From contig OZ244166.1 in assembly GCA_965216445.1 (NCBI GenBank), forward strand, positions 744,001 to 808,000: a stretch of DNA of 64,000 nt. The letters run 5' to 3'. Under the pieces are notes generated by a model. That model was not told where the DNA came from. It did not search any database and worked only from the letters and a program-made list of their open reading frames with translations. The DNA is from MA-ANB-1 sp965216445. Lineage in GTDB: Bacteria; Actinomycetota; Acidimicrobiia; Spongiisociales; ZC4RG35. Of this stretch, positions 1-7,113 are shown one piece after another. Each line of letters starts with the position of its first letter. The first letter of the stretch is position 1. Both the position numbers and the translations under genes were made by a program.

Positions 1-511
1 CATCGGTCTGCTTGAAGACGGCGTGTTCTTCCGATGCGATCGTCAGATCACAGACGACGTGAAGGCTATGACCTCCGCCAACCGCCCAACCGGGTACGGC
101 GGCGATGACAACTTTGGGCATGAACCGGATGAGCCGCTGCACTTCGAGAATATGGAGCCGCCCGAGCCGAGCTGGGTCGACAGAATCTGCCTCCTCGCCT
201 TCGGCGTATTTGTACCCGTCTCTTCCACGGATTCTCTGATCACCACCGGAGCAGAAAGCCCACCCTCCGTCTTTGGGAGAGGGTCCGTTACCGGTGAGAA
301 TGACACAACCGATGTCACCGCTCTGGCGGGCGTGGTCTAGCGCGGTGTACAGCTCGTCGACAGTGTGAGGACGAAAAGCGTTGCGAACCTCGGGGCGGTT
401 GAAGGCGACCCGAACGGCAGGTGTGTTCTTCGCTCGGTGATATGTGATGTCGGTGAACTCGAAGTCCGGCACGACATCCCAGGCAGATGAATCAAAAATC
501 TCAGAAACCAC
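1..511 (-). CDS. menB: 1,4-dihydroxy-2-naphthoyl-CoA synthase (MenB), C-terminus off the window
   Basis: Crotonase-fold enzyme of menaquinone biosynthesis that closes the second ring of the naphthoate. Translating the complement of 1-511 gives an unbroken frame starting MVSEIFDSSAWDVV and containing FTDITYHRA, FNRPEVRNAFRP, FCSGGDQ and the oxyanion-hole segment PGWAVGGGHSLHVVCDLTIA, all MenB hallmarks. About 170 residues are present; the C-terminal 100 or more lie left of base 1. The start is a GTG at 511-509; no ATG lies in frame upstream and no strong Shine-Dalgarno is visible. It is divergent from menE, with about 30 bases between the starts, so the two menaquinone genes probably share a control region. 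Confidence 0.9.
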   Translation of the reverse strand, partial: MVSEIFDSSAWDVVPDFEFTDITYHRAKNTPAVRVAFNRPEVRNAFRPHTVDELYTALDHARQSGDIGCVILTGNGPSPKDGGWAFCSGGDQRIRGRDGYKYAEGEEADSVDPARLGRLHILEVQRLIRFMPKVVIAAVPGWAVGGGHSLHVVCDLTIASEEHAVFKQTD

Positions 512-542
512 AATGAGAGAGGATAAGGGGCAAAATCAGGTT

Positions 543-1754
543 GTGAATGATTGGCTACTCAACAGTGACGCCACCGGCGTCTTCCTCGAGGTCGGAGAGG
601 AGACGGTGTCATATGCCGAGCTACGCGATGTGTGGCGTCGAAGTCGGGGAGGACGGACGTCGTTTGTCTACCCCAGGCTGACCAGGAAGTCCGTCGTGGA
701 GATCTATCAGGCTGTCGCCGGTGGTCCGACGGTGGTGGGTTCGGGCGCTGAAGACGGGATCGAGCCTGAGCTGCTGGAGACGATTGGCTCTGACGTCATG
801 ACCGTGCTCTTCACATCGGGCACGACCGGTGAGCCGAAGCTGGTTCCTTTAACGAGTCAGAATTGGCTTTCGGCAGTCGAAGCTTCGGCGTCTCATCTGG
901 GACACGATTCCAGCGATGTCTGGCTGCTGGCGATGCCCCTGCACCATGTCGGCGGCCTATCAATCCTGTTCCGCAGTTCGTTCGTTGGTGCCCGGGTTCG
1001 AATGCTCCCCGATTTCGAACCGAAGAGTTTTGCCAACGCGCTGAGTAGCGATGTCACCATCGCCTCGGTTGTGCCGAGGATGCTTCGACGGGTTCTGGAT
1101 GTCGACGATCGTTCGTTCACAGGACTCAAGGCGGTTCTGGTGGGAGGGGGCCCGATTCCCAGCGGTTTGCTCGAAGAAGCCCAGCAAAGAGGTATCCCTG
1201 CATTGCCGACCTATGGCATGACCGAAACCTGTGCTCAGGTGGCAACCCTGAAGCCCGGTTCCGACATTGAGTATGCGGCGCACTTGCTGCCCGGTTTGGA
1301 AGCGAGGATTGAACCAGATGGACGAATCGCTCTCCGAGGCGACCAAGTGTTCAGCGGATATCTGGCCGAACAGACCAGGCAGCGAGACGATTGGTTTGTC
1401 ACCTCGGACCTGGGGGCCCTCGCGAACGGAAAGGTCACCATCCTGGGTCGGGCCGACACCGTGATCGTCACCGGGGGAGAGAATGTCGATCCGATTCGCC
1501 TCGAGACGATCATTGGAACGCATGCAGGAGTCCAGCAGGCGCTGGTCGTCGGAATCCCCTCCGGGGAATGGGGAAACGAGGTGGTTTGCCTCTACGTCGG
1601 GGACGCGGACGCCAAGGCCGTCGACGACTGGACCCGTTTCAGGCTTCCTCCGCACGAGGTTCCAAAGCGTTGGCTCCGCGTCGACAGGATTCCAACTACC
1701 GCCATCGGCAAGCCCGACCGTGATCGTGGTCGTTCCCTAGCGCTGGAGACCTAG
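543..1754 (+). CDS. menE: o-succinylbenzoate-CoA ligase (MenE)
   Basis: ANL-superfamily adenylating enzyme that makes succinylbenzoyl-CoA, the substrate of MenB next door. Motifs in order: the P-loop-like LFTSGTTGEPKLVPL, the LVGGGPIP segment, YGMTETCAQV, TSDLGAL, GRADTVIVTGGENV and the C-terminal IPTTAIGKPDR with the catalytic lysine. I chose GTG 543, preceded by AAGGGG about 11 bases upstream, giving 403 residues. The frame is open back to 444, but that would overlap menB; an ATG at 513 is the alternative start. At about 400 residues it is shorter than MenE of E. coli or Bacillus, as in many actinobacteria. Confidence 0.88.
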   Translation: MNDWLLNSDATGVFLEVGEETVSYAELRDVWRRSRGGRTSFVYPRLTRKSVVEIYQAVAGGPTVVGSGAEDGIEPELLETIGSDVMTVLFTSGTTGEPKLVPLTSQNWLSAVEASASHLGHDSSDVWLLAMPLHHVGGLSILFRSSFVGARVRMLPDFEPKSFANALSSDVTIASVVPRMLRRVLDVDDRSFTGLKAVLVGGGPIPSGLLEEAQQRGIPALPTYGMTETCAQVATLKPGSDIEYAAHLLPGLEARIEPDGRIALRGDQVFSGYLAEQTRQRDDWFVTSDLGALANGKVTILGRADTVIVTGGENVDPIRLETIIGTHAGVQQALVVGIPSGEWGNEVVCLYVGDADAKAVDDWTRFRLPPHEVPKRWLRVDRIPTTAIGKPDRDRGRSLALET

Positions 1755-1765
1755 CTCTCGAATCC

Positions 1766-1806
1766 AGCGCTCGACATCTAGCGCTCGACATCTCGCGCTC
1801 GAGACC
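1766..1806. repeat. 14-bp imperfect tandem repeat between convergent genes
   Basis: AGCGCTCGACATCT occurs twice back to back (1766-1779 and 1780-1793), followed by a diverged third unit (CGCGCTCGAGACCC). AGCGCT is its own complement, so each pair of units can fold into a short hairpin. The repeat fills the gap between the menE stop and the methyltransferase stop and may serve as a terminator, but there is no T-run. Confidence 0.6.
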
Positions 1807-1807
1807 C

Positions 1808-2452
1808 TCACGTCTTCCTCGCTATGGCCAGGCCCTGTCTCAACGGCACGGCCACGGCTTCAAAATCCGGATCGGCGGCGATCGCTCGATTGAATGGGTC
1901 GGTTCCATGTCCTTCATCAATCCAGCCGGCACCGGTCCCAAACACATTGTCGGCGACGATGAGGCCACCGGGTTTGACGATTGGCCTGACAGATTCGAAG
2001 TACTCCAGGTATTCGGACTTGACCGCGTCGACAAAGACGAAGTCGACAGAGTTCGGTCCCCACTTGGCTTCCAGATCGGGAATGACGTCTAGCGCGGCGC
2101 CAACAACGACGTCGACTTTGTCGGCGATGTCCGTCTGTGCGATCTCGCTACGGGCAAAGTCGGCGTGGAAGGGCTCGTATTCGATGGTCGTCAACCGGCC
2201 ATCTTCTGCAAGACCTCTCGCTATCCAGATAGCGCTATACCCGGCGAGAGTACCCAACTCGAGAGCACGCTTCCCGTCGGTCATGGCTGTGAGGATCATG
2301 AGCAGCCGTCCCACATCTGCGGAAACGGCAATTGGCGGCAGGCCTGCGGCCGCTGCGCGATCCATCAGACCTTCAAGATGAGCGTCCTGGGTCCCGAACA
2401 CCTCCAGCGAATACCGGTTTGTGGCGTCCCATCGCTCCGGCGTCATCTGCAT
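1808..2452 (-). CDS. Class I SAM-dependent O-methyltransferase (caffeoyl-CoA OMT-like family 3)
   Basis: 214 residues, the usual size for PF01596 O-methyltransferases. The SAM-binding glycine motif is LELGTLAGYSAIWIA (about residues 64-79), followed by the acidic TTIEYE and the metal/catalytic FVFVDAVKSEY. The C-terminal VADNVFGTGA matches the family's DN motif. It is the last gene of a minus-strand run (ino1, arfB-like, DUF1992), 13 bases after the DUF1992 stop, so it is probably cotranscribed. The substrate cannot be read from sequence; catechols and other phenolics are typical for the family. Confidence 0.85.
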   Translation of the reverse strand: MQMTPERWDATNRYSLEVFGTQDAHLEGLMDRAAAAGLPPIAVSADVGRLLMILTAMTDGKRALELGTLAGYSAIWIARGLAEDGRLTTIEYEPFHADFARSEIAQTDIADKVDVVVGAALDVIPDLEAKWGPNSVDFVFVDAVKSEYLEYFESVRPIVKPGGLIVADNVFGTGAGWIDEGHGTDPFNRAIAADPDFEAVAVPLRQGLAIARKT

Positions 2453-2465
2453 GTGTCGAGACGCC

Positions 2466-2645
2466 TCACTCGTCGGATTTGCGGTTTCGTTTGATCCAGG
2501 AACGAACCCACCAAAGGTCGTCGTCTTTCTTACCTGCCCCGGGTATCGGCTTCCCAGTTCCCGGAAGGTCTTCGAACTCGCCCTCTTCCTCGGCCTTCTT
2601 GATGATCTCGTCGATCCAAGTCGCCTGCTCTTCGGGATTCTTCAC
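2466..2645 (-). CDS. Small DUF1992 / DnaJC28-like domain protein
   Basis: The conserved stretch WIDEIIKKAEEEGEFEDLPG followed by GKPIPG is diagnostic of DUF1992 (the conserved domain of DnaJ homologue C28); its function in bacteria is unknown. A GTG at 2645 gives about 59 residues and no overlap with the gene upstream. The frame stays open to an ATG at 2738, which would overlap the release-factor-like gene by 62 bases. No Shine-Dalgarno settles the start, so translation may be coupled to the upstream gene. Confidence 0.7.
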   Translation of the reverse strand: MKNPEEQATWIDEIIKKAEEEGEFEDLPGTGKPIPGAGKKDDDLWWVRSWIKRNRKSDE

Positions 2646-2676
2646 AAGCAAAATGGTAACCCGGGTCGCCGCCTGG

Positions 2677-3087
2677 CTACCAGTCGTCCGGAGCCTGACG
2701 GTTCCGCTTCTTTTCCGAACGGCGCCGTTTCTCGGCAAGTCTTCGCTCCTTGGACGAACGTGTGGGTTTTGTGGTCCTTCGGGGCTTGGCTGTTCTCGAC
2801 GCTTCTTCGAGAAGTTCTGCCATTCGCTTGCGGGCGATGGACCGGTTTCTCCACTGTGAACGGGACTCTGTTGCAGTGGTCGTGATCGTCGATGTGCCCA
2901 AACGGCCAGTTAGCCGAGCCAGCACATCGTCCGGTAGAGGGGTGTTGCTCAGGTCGACACGAAGGGTGACACCCGTCGCACTTCGGTTGGCATGCTGTCC
3001 ACCGGGCCCACCGGTGGTGCTAAACGACTCCTCGATTGCCTCTTCGGGGATGAACCACAGGCCGAAGGCAATCCCTTCCTGGCTCAT
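2677..3087 (-). CDS. arfB: ArfB/YaeJ-type peptidyl-tRNA hydrolase (ribosome rescue)
   Basis: 136 residues. The class I release factor GGQ motif sits in TTGGPGGQHANRSATGVTL, and the tail is very basic (KERRLAEKRRRSEKKRNRQ), which in ArfB enters the empty mRNA channel of stalled ribosomes. There is no codon-recognition domain, so it is not RF1 or RF2. Its ATG overlaps the inositol-phosphate synthase stop in the ATGA pattern (3084-3087), indicating translational coupling. An RF-H-like or other GGQ-domain hydrolase is the alternative reading. Confidence 0.85.
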   Translation of the reverse strand: MSQEGIAFGLWFIPEEAIEESFSTTGGPGGQHANRSATGVTLRVDLSNTPLPDDVLARLTGRLGTSTITTTATESRSQWRNRSIARKRMAELLEEASRTAKPRRTTKPTRSSKERRLAEKRRRSEKKRNRQAPDDW

Positions 3088-4406
3088 CCCTCGTCGTAGT
3101 ACTCGGTGCCCAGGTGTGTGATCAGGTCCTCACCCATCATGTCGCGCAGGTTGTTCTTCAGCTTTGTCAGCTGGATGAAAAGATCGTTTTCGGCGTAGAG
3201 GCCTTCGGCGTGTTGCGGGCTCTTGAAGTAGAACGACAGCCACTCCTGGATTCCGGAACGGCCAGCCCGTGCCGCGAGATCCATGAACAGCGCTAGATCG
3301 AGGACGATCGGTGCCGCGAGGATTGAATCCTTGCAAAGGAAGTCGACCTTGATCTGCATCGGGTAGCCCAGCCAACCGAATATGTCGATGTTGTCCCAGC
3401 CCTCTTTGTCATCCCCACGCGGTGGGTAGTAGTTGATCCGCACCTTGTGATAGATATCCCCGTACAAATCCGGGTAGAGCTCCGGTTCCAGGATTTGGTC
3501 GAGGACACCGAGTTTGGAGACTTCTTTCGACTTGAAACTTTCGGGATTGTCCAGAACTTCACCATCGCGATTCCCCAAGATGTTCGTAGAGAACCACCCG
3601 TTGATTCCCAGCATTCGGGCCTTGAGACCTGGGGCAATCATCGTCTTCATCAGCGTCTGGCCAGTCTTGAAGTCCTTACCGCTGATCGGAACGTTCTTCT
3701 CCTTGGCGAGTTGGAGTATTGCCGGAACATCGACCGTCAGGTTCGGTGCTCCATTTGCGAAGGGGACACCCATCTGGAGTGCGGCATATGCATAAATCTG
3801 GGAGGGGCTGATCGACGGATCGCTGTTTCGGAGGCCCTCCTCGAAGGAGGCGAGGTCGGCATGTGCAGCTGTTGGCTCCCGGTACGCCTCGGTCGATCCG
3901 CACCAGACCATGACCAGGCGGTCGACCTCTTTTTCAGCTCGGAACCTATCGATGTCCTCCATGAGTGATTCGGCCAGAGCCATATATGACGGAGCGTCCT
4001 TCACCTGATCGACGGCATCCAGATTCTTAACCCACTCATGGGAGAAGACGGCCGACATCGGTTTGATCTGCCTCAACTCATCGCCAATGCCCTCGACGTG
4101 ACGAGGGTCGAGCACTCCTGCCTTCATCGCGGACGTGTAGGCATCGTCCGAGTAGGGGTCCCAACCGCCAAACTCGAGATCATCGAGCGAAGCCAGTGGC
4201 ACAAAGTCCTTGATCATTGGATTCCTGCCGTCGGTCCTCTTGCCCAGCCTTATGTGGGCCATTTGAGTCAGGGAGCCGAACGGTGTCGCGTAGCCCTTCC
4301 GGGCAGCGAGAACCCCCGACACGAATGTGGTGGCTACGGCTCCCATACCGGGAGTGAGAATTCCGAGCTTGCCCTCAGCAGGGGCTAGCGGTTTGGTTTC
4401 AGACAT
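3084..4406 (-). CDS. ino1: Inositol-3-phosphate synthase
   Basis: 440 residues, converting glucose-6-phosphate to myo-inositol-3-phosphate using NAD. The N-terminal dinucleotide motif is LGILTPGMGAVATTFVSG (about residues 13-30). Family blocks follow: VMVWCGSTEAY, NGAPNLTVD, ISGKDFKTGQTLMKT, NGWFSTNILGNRDG, SKLGVLDQI and FLCKDSILAAPIVLDL. It is the long form rather than the roughly 360-residue mycobacterial Ino1. It heads a minus-strand operon with ArfB, DUF1992 and an O-methyltransferase. In actinobacteria inositol feeds phosphatidylinositol, mycothiol and compatible solutes; which applies here is not shown by the window. Confidence 0.92.
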   Translation of the reverse strand: MSETKPLAPAEGKLGILTPGMGAVATTFVSGVLAARKGYATPFGSLTQMAHIRLGKRTDGRNPMIKDFVPLASLDDLEFGGWDPYSDDAYTSAMKAGVLDPRHVEGIGDELRQIKPMSAVFSHEWVKNLDAVDQVKDAPSYMALAESLMEDIDRFRAEKEVDRLVMVWCGSTEAYREPTAAHADLASFEEGLRNSDPSISPSQIYAYAALQMGVPFANGAPNLTVDVPAILQLAKEKNVPISGKDFKTGQTLMKTMIAPGLKARMLGINGWFSTNILGNRDGEVLDNPESFKSKEVSKLGVLDQILEPELYPDLYGDIYHKVRINYYPPRGDDKEGWDNIDIFGWLGYPMQIKVDFLCKDSILAAPIVLDLALFMDLAARAGRSGIQEWLSFYFKSPQHAEGLYAENDLFIQLTKLKNNLRDMMGEDLITHLGTEYYDEG

Positions 4407-4443
4407 CGACTCAGGTTACTCGGATCGACCCGGGTACCCTGAG

Positions 4444-4911
4444 GTGGTGGAGACAACCCCAGACTCATTGGGTCCAGAGGTAGATGTTGCACTACTGGCC
4501 GACTCGGTTCAGGCGGTCCGAGGCAAACTGTTCATCCTCGGAGGCGGTTGGGACACGCTTTGGGTCAGGAGTTTCCCGGCCCGCCACCCTTCCCTTGCCA
4601 TTGGTCTGCGTCTTAGGATTCCGACCTCTTGGCACAGTGAAGAGATGAAGTTGTCGGTTGAGCTTCAGGACGCCGACGGCTCGTCGATCTTCCCCCAGCC
4701 ACTGACTCAGACGATCCGGCTCCCGCAGCGAACCGATCCGCAGGCGACGGACTACGGGCTGGTGCGGTCGTTCACATTCAACAACCTCGTGTTTCCGAAA
4801 GCGGGTTCCTACTCGTTTGTGATCTCAGTCGATGATGACCCCGTCTCCCGGTTGAGGTTTTCGGTACGGAGTCGACCGTCACGGCCCGACCAAACGGGTG
4901 GCGCGGAGTAG
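4444..4911 (+). CDS. DUF6941-type protein
   Basis: About 155 residues from the first of two GTG codons (4444, 4447); the frame is open to 4327, but that start would run into ino1. The core VDVALLADSVQAVRGKLFIL followed by GGGWDTLW, then an alternating beta-rich body (LRIPTSWHSEEMKLSVELQD, FVISVDDDPV), matches the DUF6941 pattern as I remember it. No signal peptide or catalytic motif is visible. It is divergent from ino1, with 37 bases between starts. Function unknown. Confidence 0.65.
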   Translation: MVETTPDSLGPEVDVALLADSVQAVRGKLFILGGGWDTLWVRSFPARHPSLAIGLRLRIPTSWHSEEMKLSVELQDADGSSIFPQPLTQTIRLPQRTDPQATDYGLVRSFTFNNLVFPKAGSYSFVISVDDDPVSRLRFSVRSRPSRPDQTGGAE

Positions 4912-4940
4912 CCACCAAGGCTGGGTGAAGTCGACCGTCG

Positions 4941-5011
4941 GGTTTGCGTAGCCCGAACATCGTCATAGCCTTCCGGGTTCACTCAGGGACCCCAGGTTTG
5001 CGTCCCGAAAC
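4941..5011 (+). promoter_or_regulatory. Duplicated GGTTTGCGT-CCCGAA element in M23 peptidase leader
   Basis: GGTTTGCGTAGCCCGAAC at 4941-4958 recurs as GGTTTGCGTCCCGAAAC at 4995-5011, 54 bases later. Each copy can fold a small stem (CGGG/CCCG; GGGA/TCCC). A GTGAA (4925-4929) can pair with TTCAC (4978-4982) around the first copy. The gap 4912-5033 has no ORF. It may be a structured leader or a pair of protein sites; no known riboswitch class matched by eye. Confidence 0.35.
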
Positions 5012-5033
5012 CCTTACAACCAATGGAGGCTAA

Positions 5034-5651
5034 GTGCCGTCCAAAAAGACGATCCTTTACGCGGTCGTATCGCTGTTGGTGGCAGCGTTCTTCGTATTCG
5101 CGTTGACAGCAAAGGCCGAGGCGGCCACAAGCGACCCGCCGTTTGAGGTCAAATTCCCCCAAGACACTTCGGTGACAGAATTCGACTCAACCTTTGGAGC
5201 AAGACGCTCCGGCGGCCGACGCCATAAGGGCAACGACCTGATGGCGCCGAAAATGACTGCGGTCTATGCAATTGCCGATGGTTACGTGGAGACGGTCAGT
5301 GACGGCCGCTCCTCAGGTAGATACCTGACCATTGTCCACGCAGAAGGATGGAGTAGCTCGTATATGCACCTCAACAACGACGATCCCGGCACCGACAATG
5401 GACGCGCATCTTGGGAGCACACTCTCGCTCCTGGAGTTTTCGAGGGCGCCTTTGTCCAATCAGGCCAGCTGATCGGTTACGTAGGTGACTCCGGGAACGC
5501 AGAGTGGACAGGGTCCCACACGCACTTCGAGCTCCTCTACCAGGGGAGAGCCGTGAATCCCTACGAGATTCTGTCGGATGCGTGGGAACGCGATCACACC
5601 GAATACCTGCGGACGCTGTGGGTGGTAGGCGACCGGTACTTCTCGGTCTAG
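5034..5651 (+). CDS. Secreted M23-family metallopeptidase (LytM-like)
   Basis: 205 residues starting at GTG 5034, with GGAGG 8 bases upstream. A signal peptide is clear: KK near the N-terminus, a hydrophobic run YAVVSLLVAAFFVFALTA, and a likely AxA cleavage after AEA (about residue 30). The peptidase domain carries HKGND (the HxxxD zinc motif, about residues 63-67) and HTHFELL (HxH, about residue 162), so all ligands of a catalytic LytM domain are present. A long SDGRSSGRYLTIVHAEGW strand and SSSYMHL are typical. It presumably cleaves peptidoglycan cross-bridges outside the membrane. Its stop overlaps the convergent Rossmann gene. Confidence 0.88.
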   Translation: MPSKKTILYAVVSLLVAAFFVFALTAKAEAATSDPPFEVKFPQDTSVTEFDSTFGARRSGGRRHKGNDLMAPKMTAVYAIADGYVETVSDGRSSGRYLTIVHAEGWSSSYMHLNNDDPGTDNGRASWEHTLAPGVFEGAFVQSGQLIGYVGDSGNAEWTGSHTHFELLYQGRAVNPYEILSDAWERDHTEYLRTLWVVGDRYFSV

Positions 5652-6094
5652 ATACCACCGGCGGGTAACGATTTCAGGTCGTCTAGTTCGACGACCCGTC
5701 GTACGACATCTGGATCAGAAGGCGACACGTGAGCTACCTCCTCGACATTGATCGGTGGAACTGTCCCGTCGTGGACCCAGATGACTCTCTGGACGCCGGC
5801 GACGCCCCGAGCCCACGCTTCGAGAACCTTGCTCTCAGAGTCGGCGAAGGATCGTTCTCGGTCATCGGTCGCCGCCGCGGTGACCAGGACCGCCGAGAAG
5901 CACCGTGTGGCTGCTCCCTCGATATGGGAGTCGTCGGACACATCGCCCAAGGCAACCTTCGCACCGCCCCGCCGCAACTGTTCAGCTTGCGACTCGTCGG
6001 AAACGAACACCCGCACCTCGCGTTGAGGCTCAAGCAGGGCATCGGTTATCTGGCGTCCCAGTTTGGTGTCGGCACCGACAACGATGACAGGCAT
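5648..6094 (-). CDS. Short NAD(P)-binding Rossmann protein (NmrA-like)
   Basis: 148 residues beginning MPVIVVGADTKLGRQITDALLE, a GxxxxxG dinucleotide fingerprint, followed by REVRVFVSDESQAEQLRRGG and VALGDVSD as in atypical short-chain dehydrogenases of the NmrA group. It ends about 100 residues earlier than a full SDR and shows no YxxxK catalytic pair, so it is probably a sensor or a minimal NAD(P)-binding protein. It is convergent with the M23 gene (4-base overlap). Confidence 0.65.
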   Translation of the reverse strand: MPVIVVGADTKLGRQITDALLEPQREVRVFVSDESQAEQLRRGGAKVALGDVSDDSHIEGAATRCFSAVLVTAAATDDRERSFADSESKVLEAWARGVAGVQRVIWVHDGTVPPINVEEVAHVSPSDPDVVRRVVELDDLKSLPAGGI

Positions 6095-6140
6095 ATCTGG
6101 GTGGGACGCTAATGCCTCCCGGTGTGTATAACGTCACGTT

Positions 6141-6986
6141 GTGAACGACACGACTTGGGAATCGACGCGCAGCTGGCATCAGATGCGATGGCTGGTGTAT
6201 TACCTCCTGGAGGATCTCGTTCCGCCCGCAATGGTCTCAGGTTCGAACGTTTTGGATTTCTCCGCAGGTCTCGGCGATCTGTCTGCCTACATGGTCGCCC
6301 AGGGTGCACGTTCCGTCATCGCCACCAGACCTGAACCGACACCGGGCGACTACGTCGAAGGAGTCGAATGGGTGACTGGCGTGGCCGCCGGGAACTTGGT
6401 CGAACGCCTTGGAGGACGCGAATTCGACTTGGCCGTGGCAAGGATGGTGTTCCAGTTCCCGACCTGGGAAGGAGACCGTGCTGATCCGGACACGATGGCG
6501 GCTGAGTTCATCGAGGTTCTGAAACCCGGGGGCCGTCTGGTTATCGCGTTCCACGAGTTTGTTGCCATCGAGGACGGCCCTTTCGGCCAGGAGCTCCCCG
6601 ATGTAGAGGAGGTACTCCAGGTCCGACCCGATCTGGCGGCGGTCGTCCGCTACTTGAATCTGCCACCACGGGAAGGTCCACTGGGTCAGACCGGATTCGG
6701 GCTGAAGGTGCCGATGCTGATCAGCTCCCTCGTTGCAAACGGTTTTGCGATCGAAACTGCATCCCATGTCGAACCTTTTACGTTCCCGACCGACGTCGAG
6801 GCCCTGTCGGACAGCGAAATCGAACAACTCGGCAACCGAGTAATGGATCTGAAGGCTCGACTGATCGGTCACGTTGCGGACCCCTATGAGCGACCTGGAA
6901 GAATTCGCAAACTGATCCTCGAGTTGGCCGGCACCATGCCTCACGTTGCCTGGCCCATTGTCCGCATCGTTGCCCGTAAGCTCTGA
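6141..6986 (+). CDS. SAM-dependent methyltransferase
   Basis: 281 residues from GTG 6141. The glycine-rich SAM site is VLDFSAGLGDLSAYMVAQGA (about residues 42-61). The post-I acidic loop, the LAVARMVFQFP motif and FIEVLKPGGRLVIAFHEFVA (motif VI region) follow in the normal order of Methyltransf_11 proteins. The C-terminal 130 residues carry no recognisable substrate domain. It stands alone upstream of sufB with its own start region; the substrate is unknown. UbiE/MenG-type methylation is possible but the usual UbiE signatures are absent. Confidence 0.75.
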   Translation: MNDTTWESTRSWHQMRWLVYYLLEDLVPPAMVSGSNVLDFSAGLGDLSAYMVAQGARSVIATRPEPTPGDYVEGVEWVTGVAAGNLVERLGGREFDLAVARMVFQFPTWEGDRADPDTMAAEFIEVLKPGGRLVIAFHEFVAIEDGPFGQELPDVEEVLQVRPDLAAVVRYLNLPPREGPLGQTGFGLKVPMLISSLVANGFAIETASHVEPFTFPTDVEALSDSEIEQLGNRVMDLKARLIGHVADPYERPGRIRKLILELAGTMPHVAWPIVRIVARKL

Positions 6987-7022
6987 GTGGCCAGGCGGCT
7001 TTTGTTGTCGTGAATGTGTAGC

Positions 7023-7048
7023 TAGAATTCCCACTACCGGGATAGTGG
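7023..7048 (+). promoter_or_regulatory. Candidate sufB promoter with palindromic operator
   Basis: TAGAAT (7023-7028) resembles a -10 box, with TTGTTG (7002-7007) as a weak -35 at a short 15-base spacing. Immediately downstream is a perfect inverted repeat, CCACTA-N6-TAGTGG (7031-7048), where transcription would start. Its position over the start point is typical of a repressor site. About 65 bases remain to the sufB GTG. An Fe-S sensing regulator such as SufR is an obvious candidate, by inference only. Confidence 0.5.
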
Positions 7049-7113
7049 AAATGGCTCGGGACCGCCCCACGTTGTATTTGTGGGAACGCATTCTTTTCTT
7101 GAGGTGACACCAA

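Noticed and set aside
960..1655. 231-residue minus-strand ORF opposite menE
   Set aside because: Shadow frame; the plus frame carries all AMP-binding motifs.
4912..5033. ydaO-type c-di-AMP riboswitch before the M23 peptidase
   Set aside because: The region is short and the conserved ydaO blocks are not present; only the GGTTTGCGT repeats can be supported.
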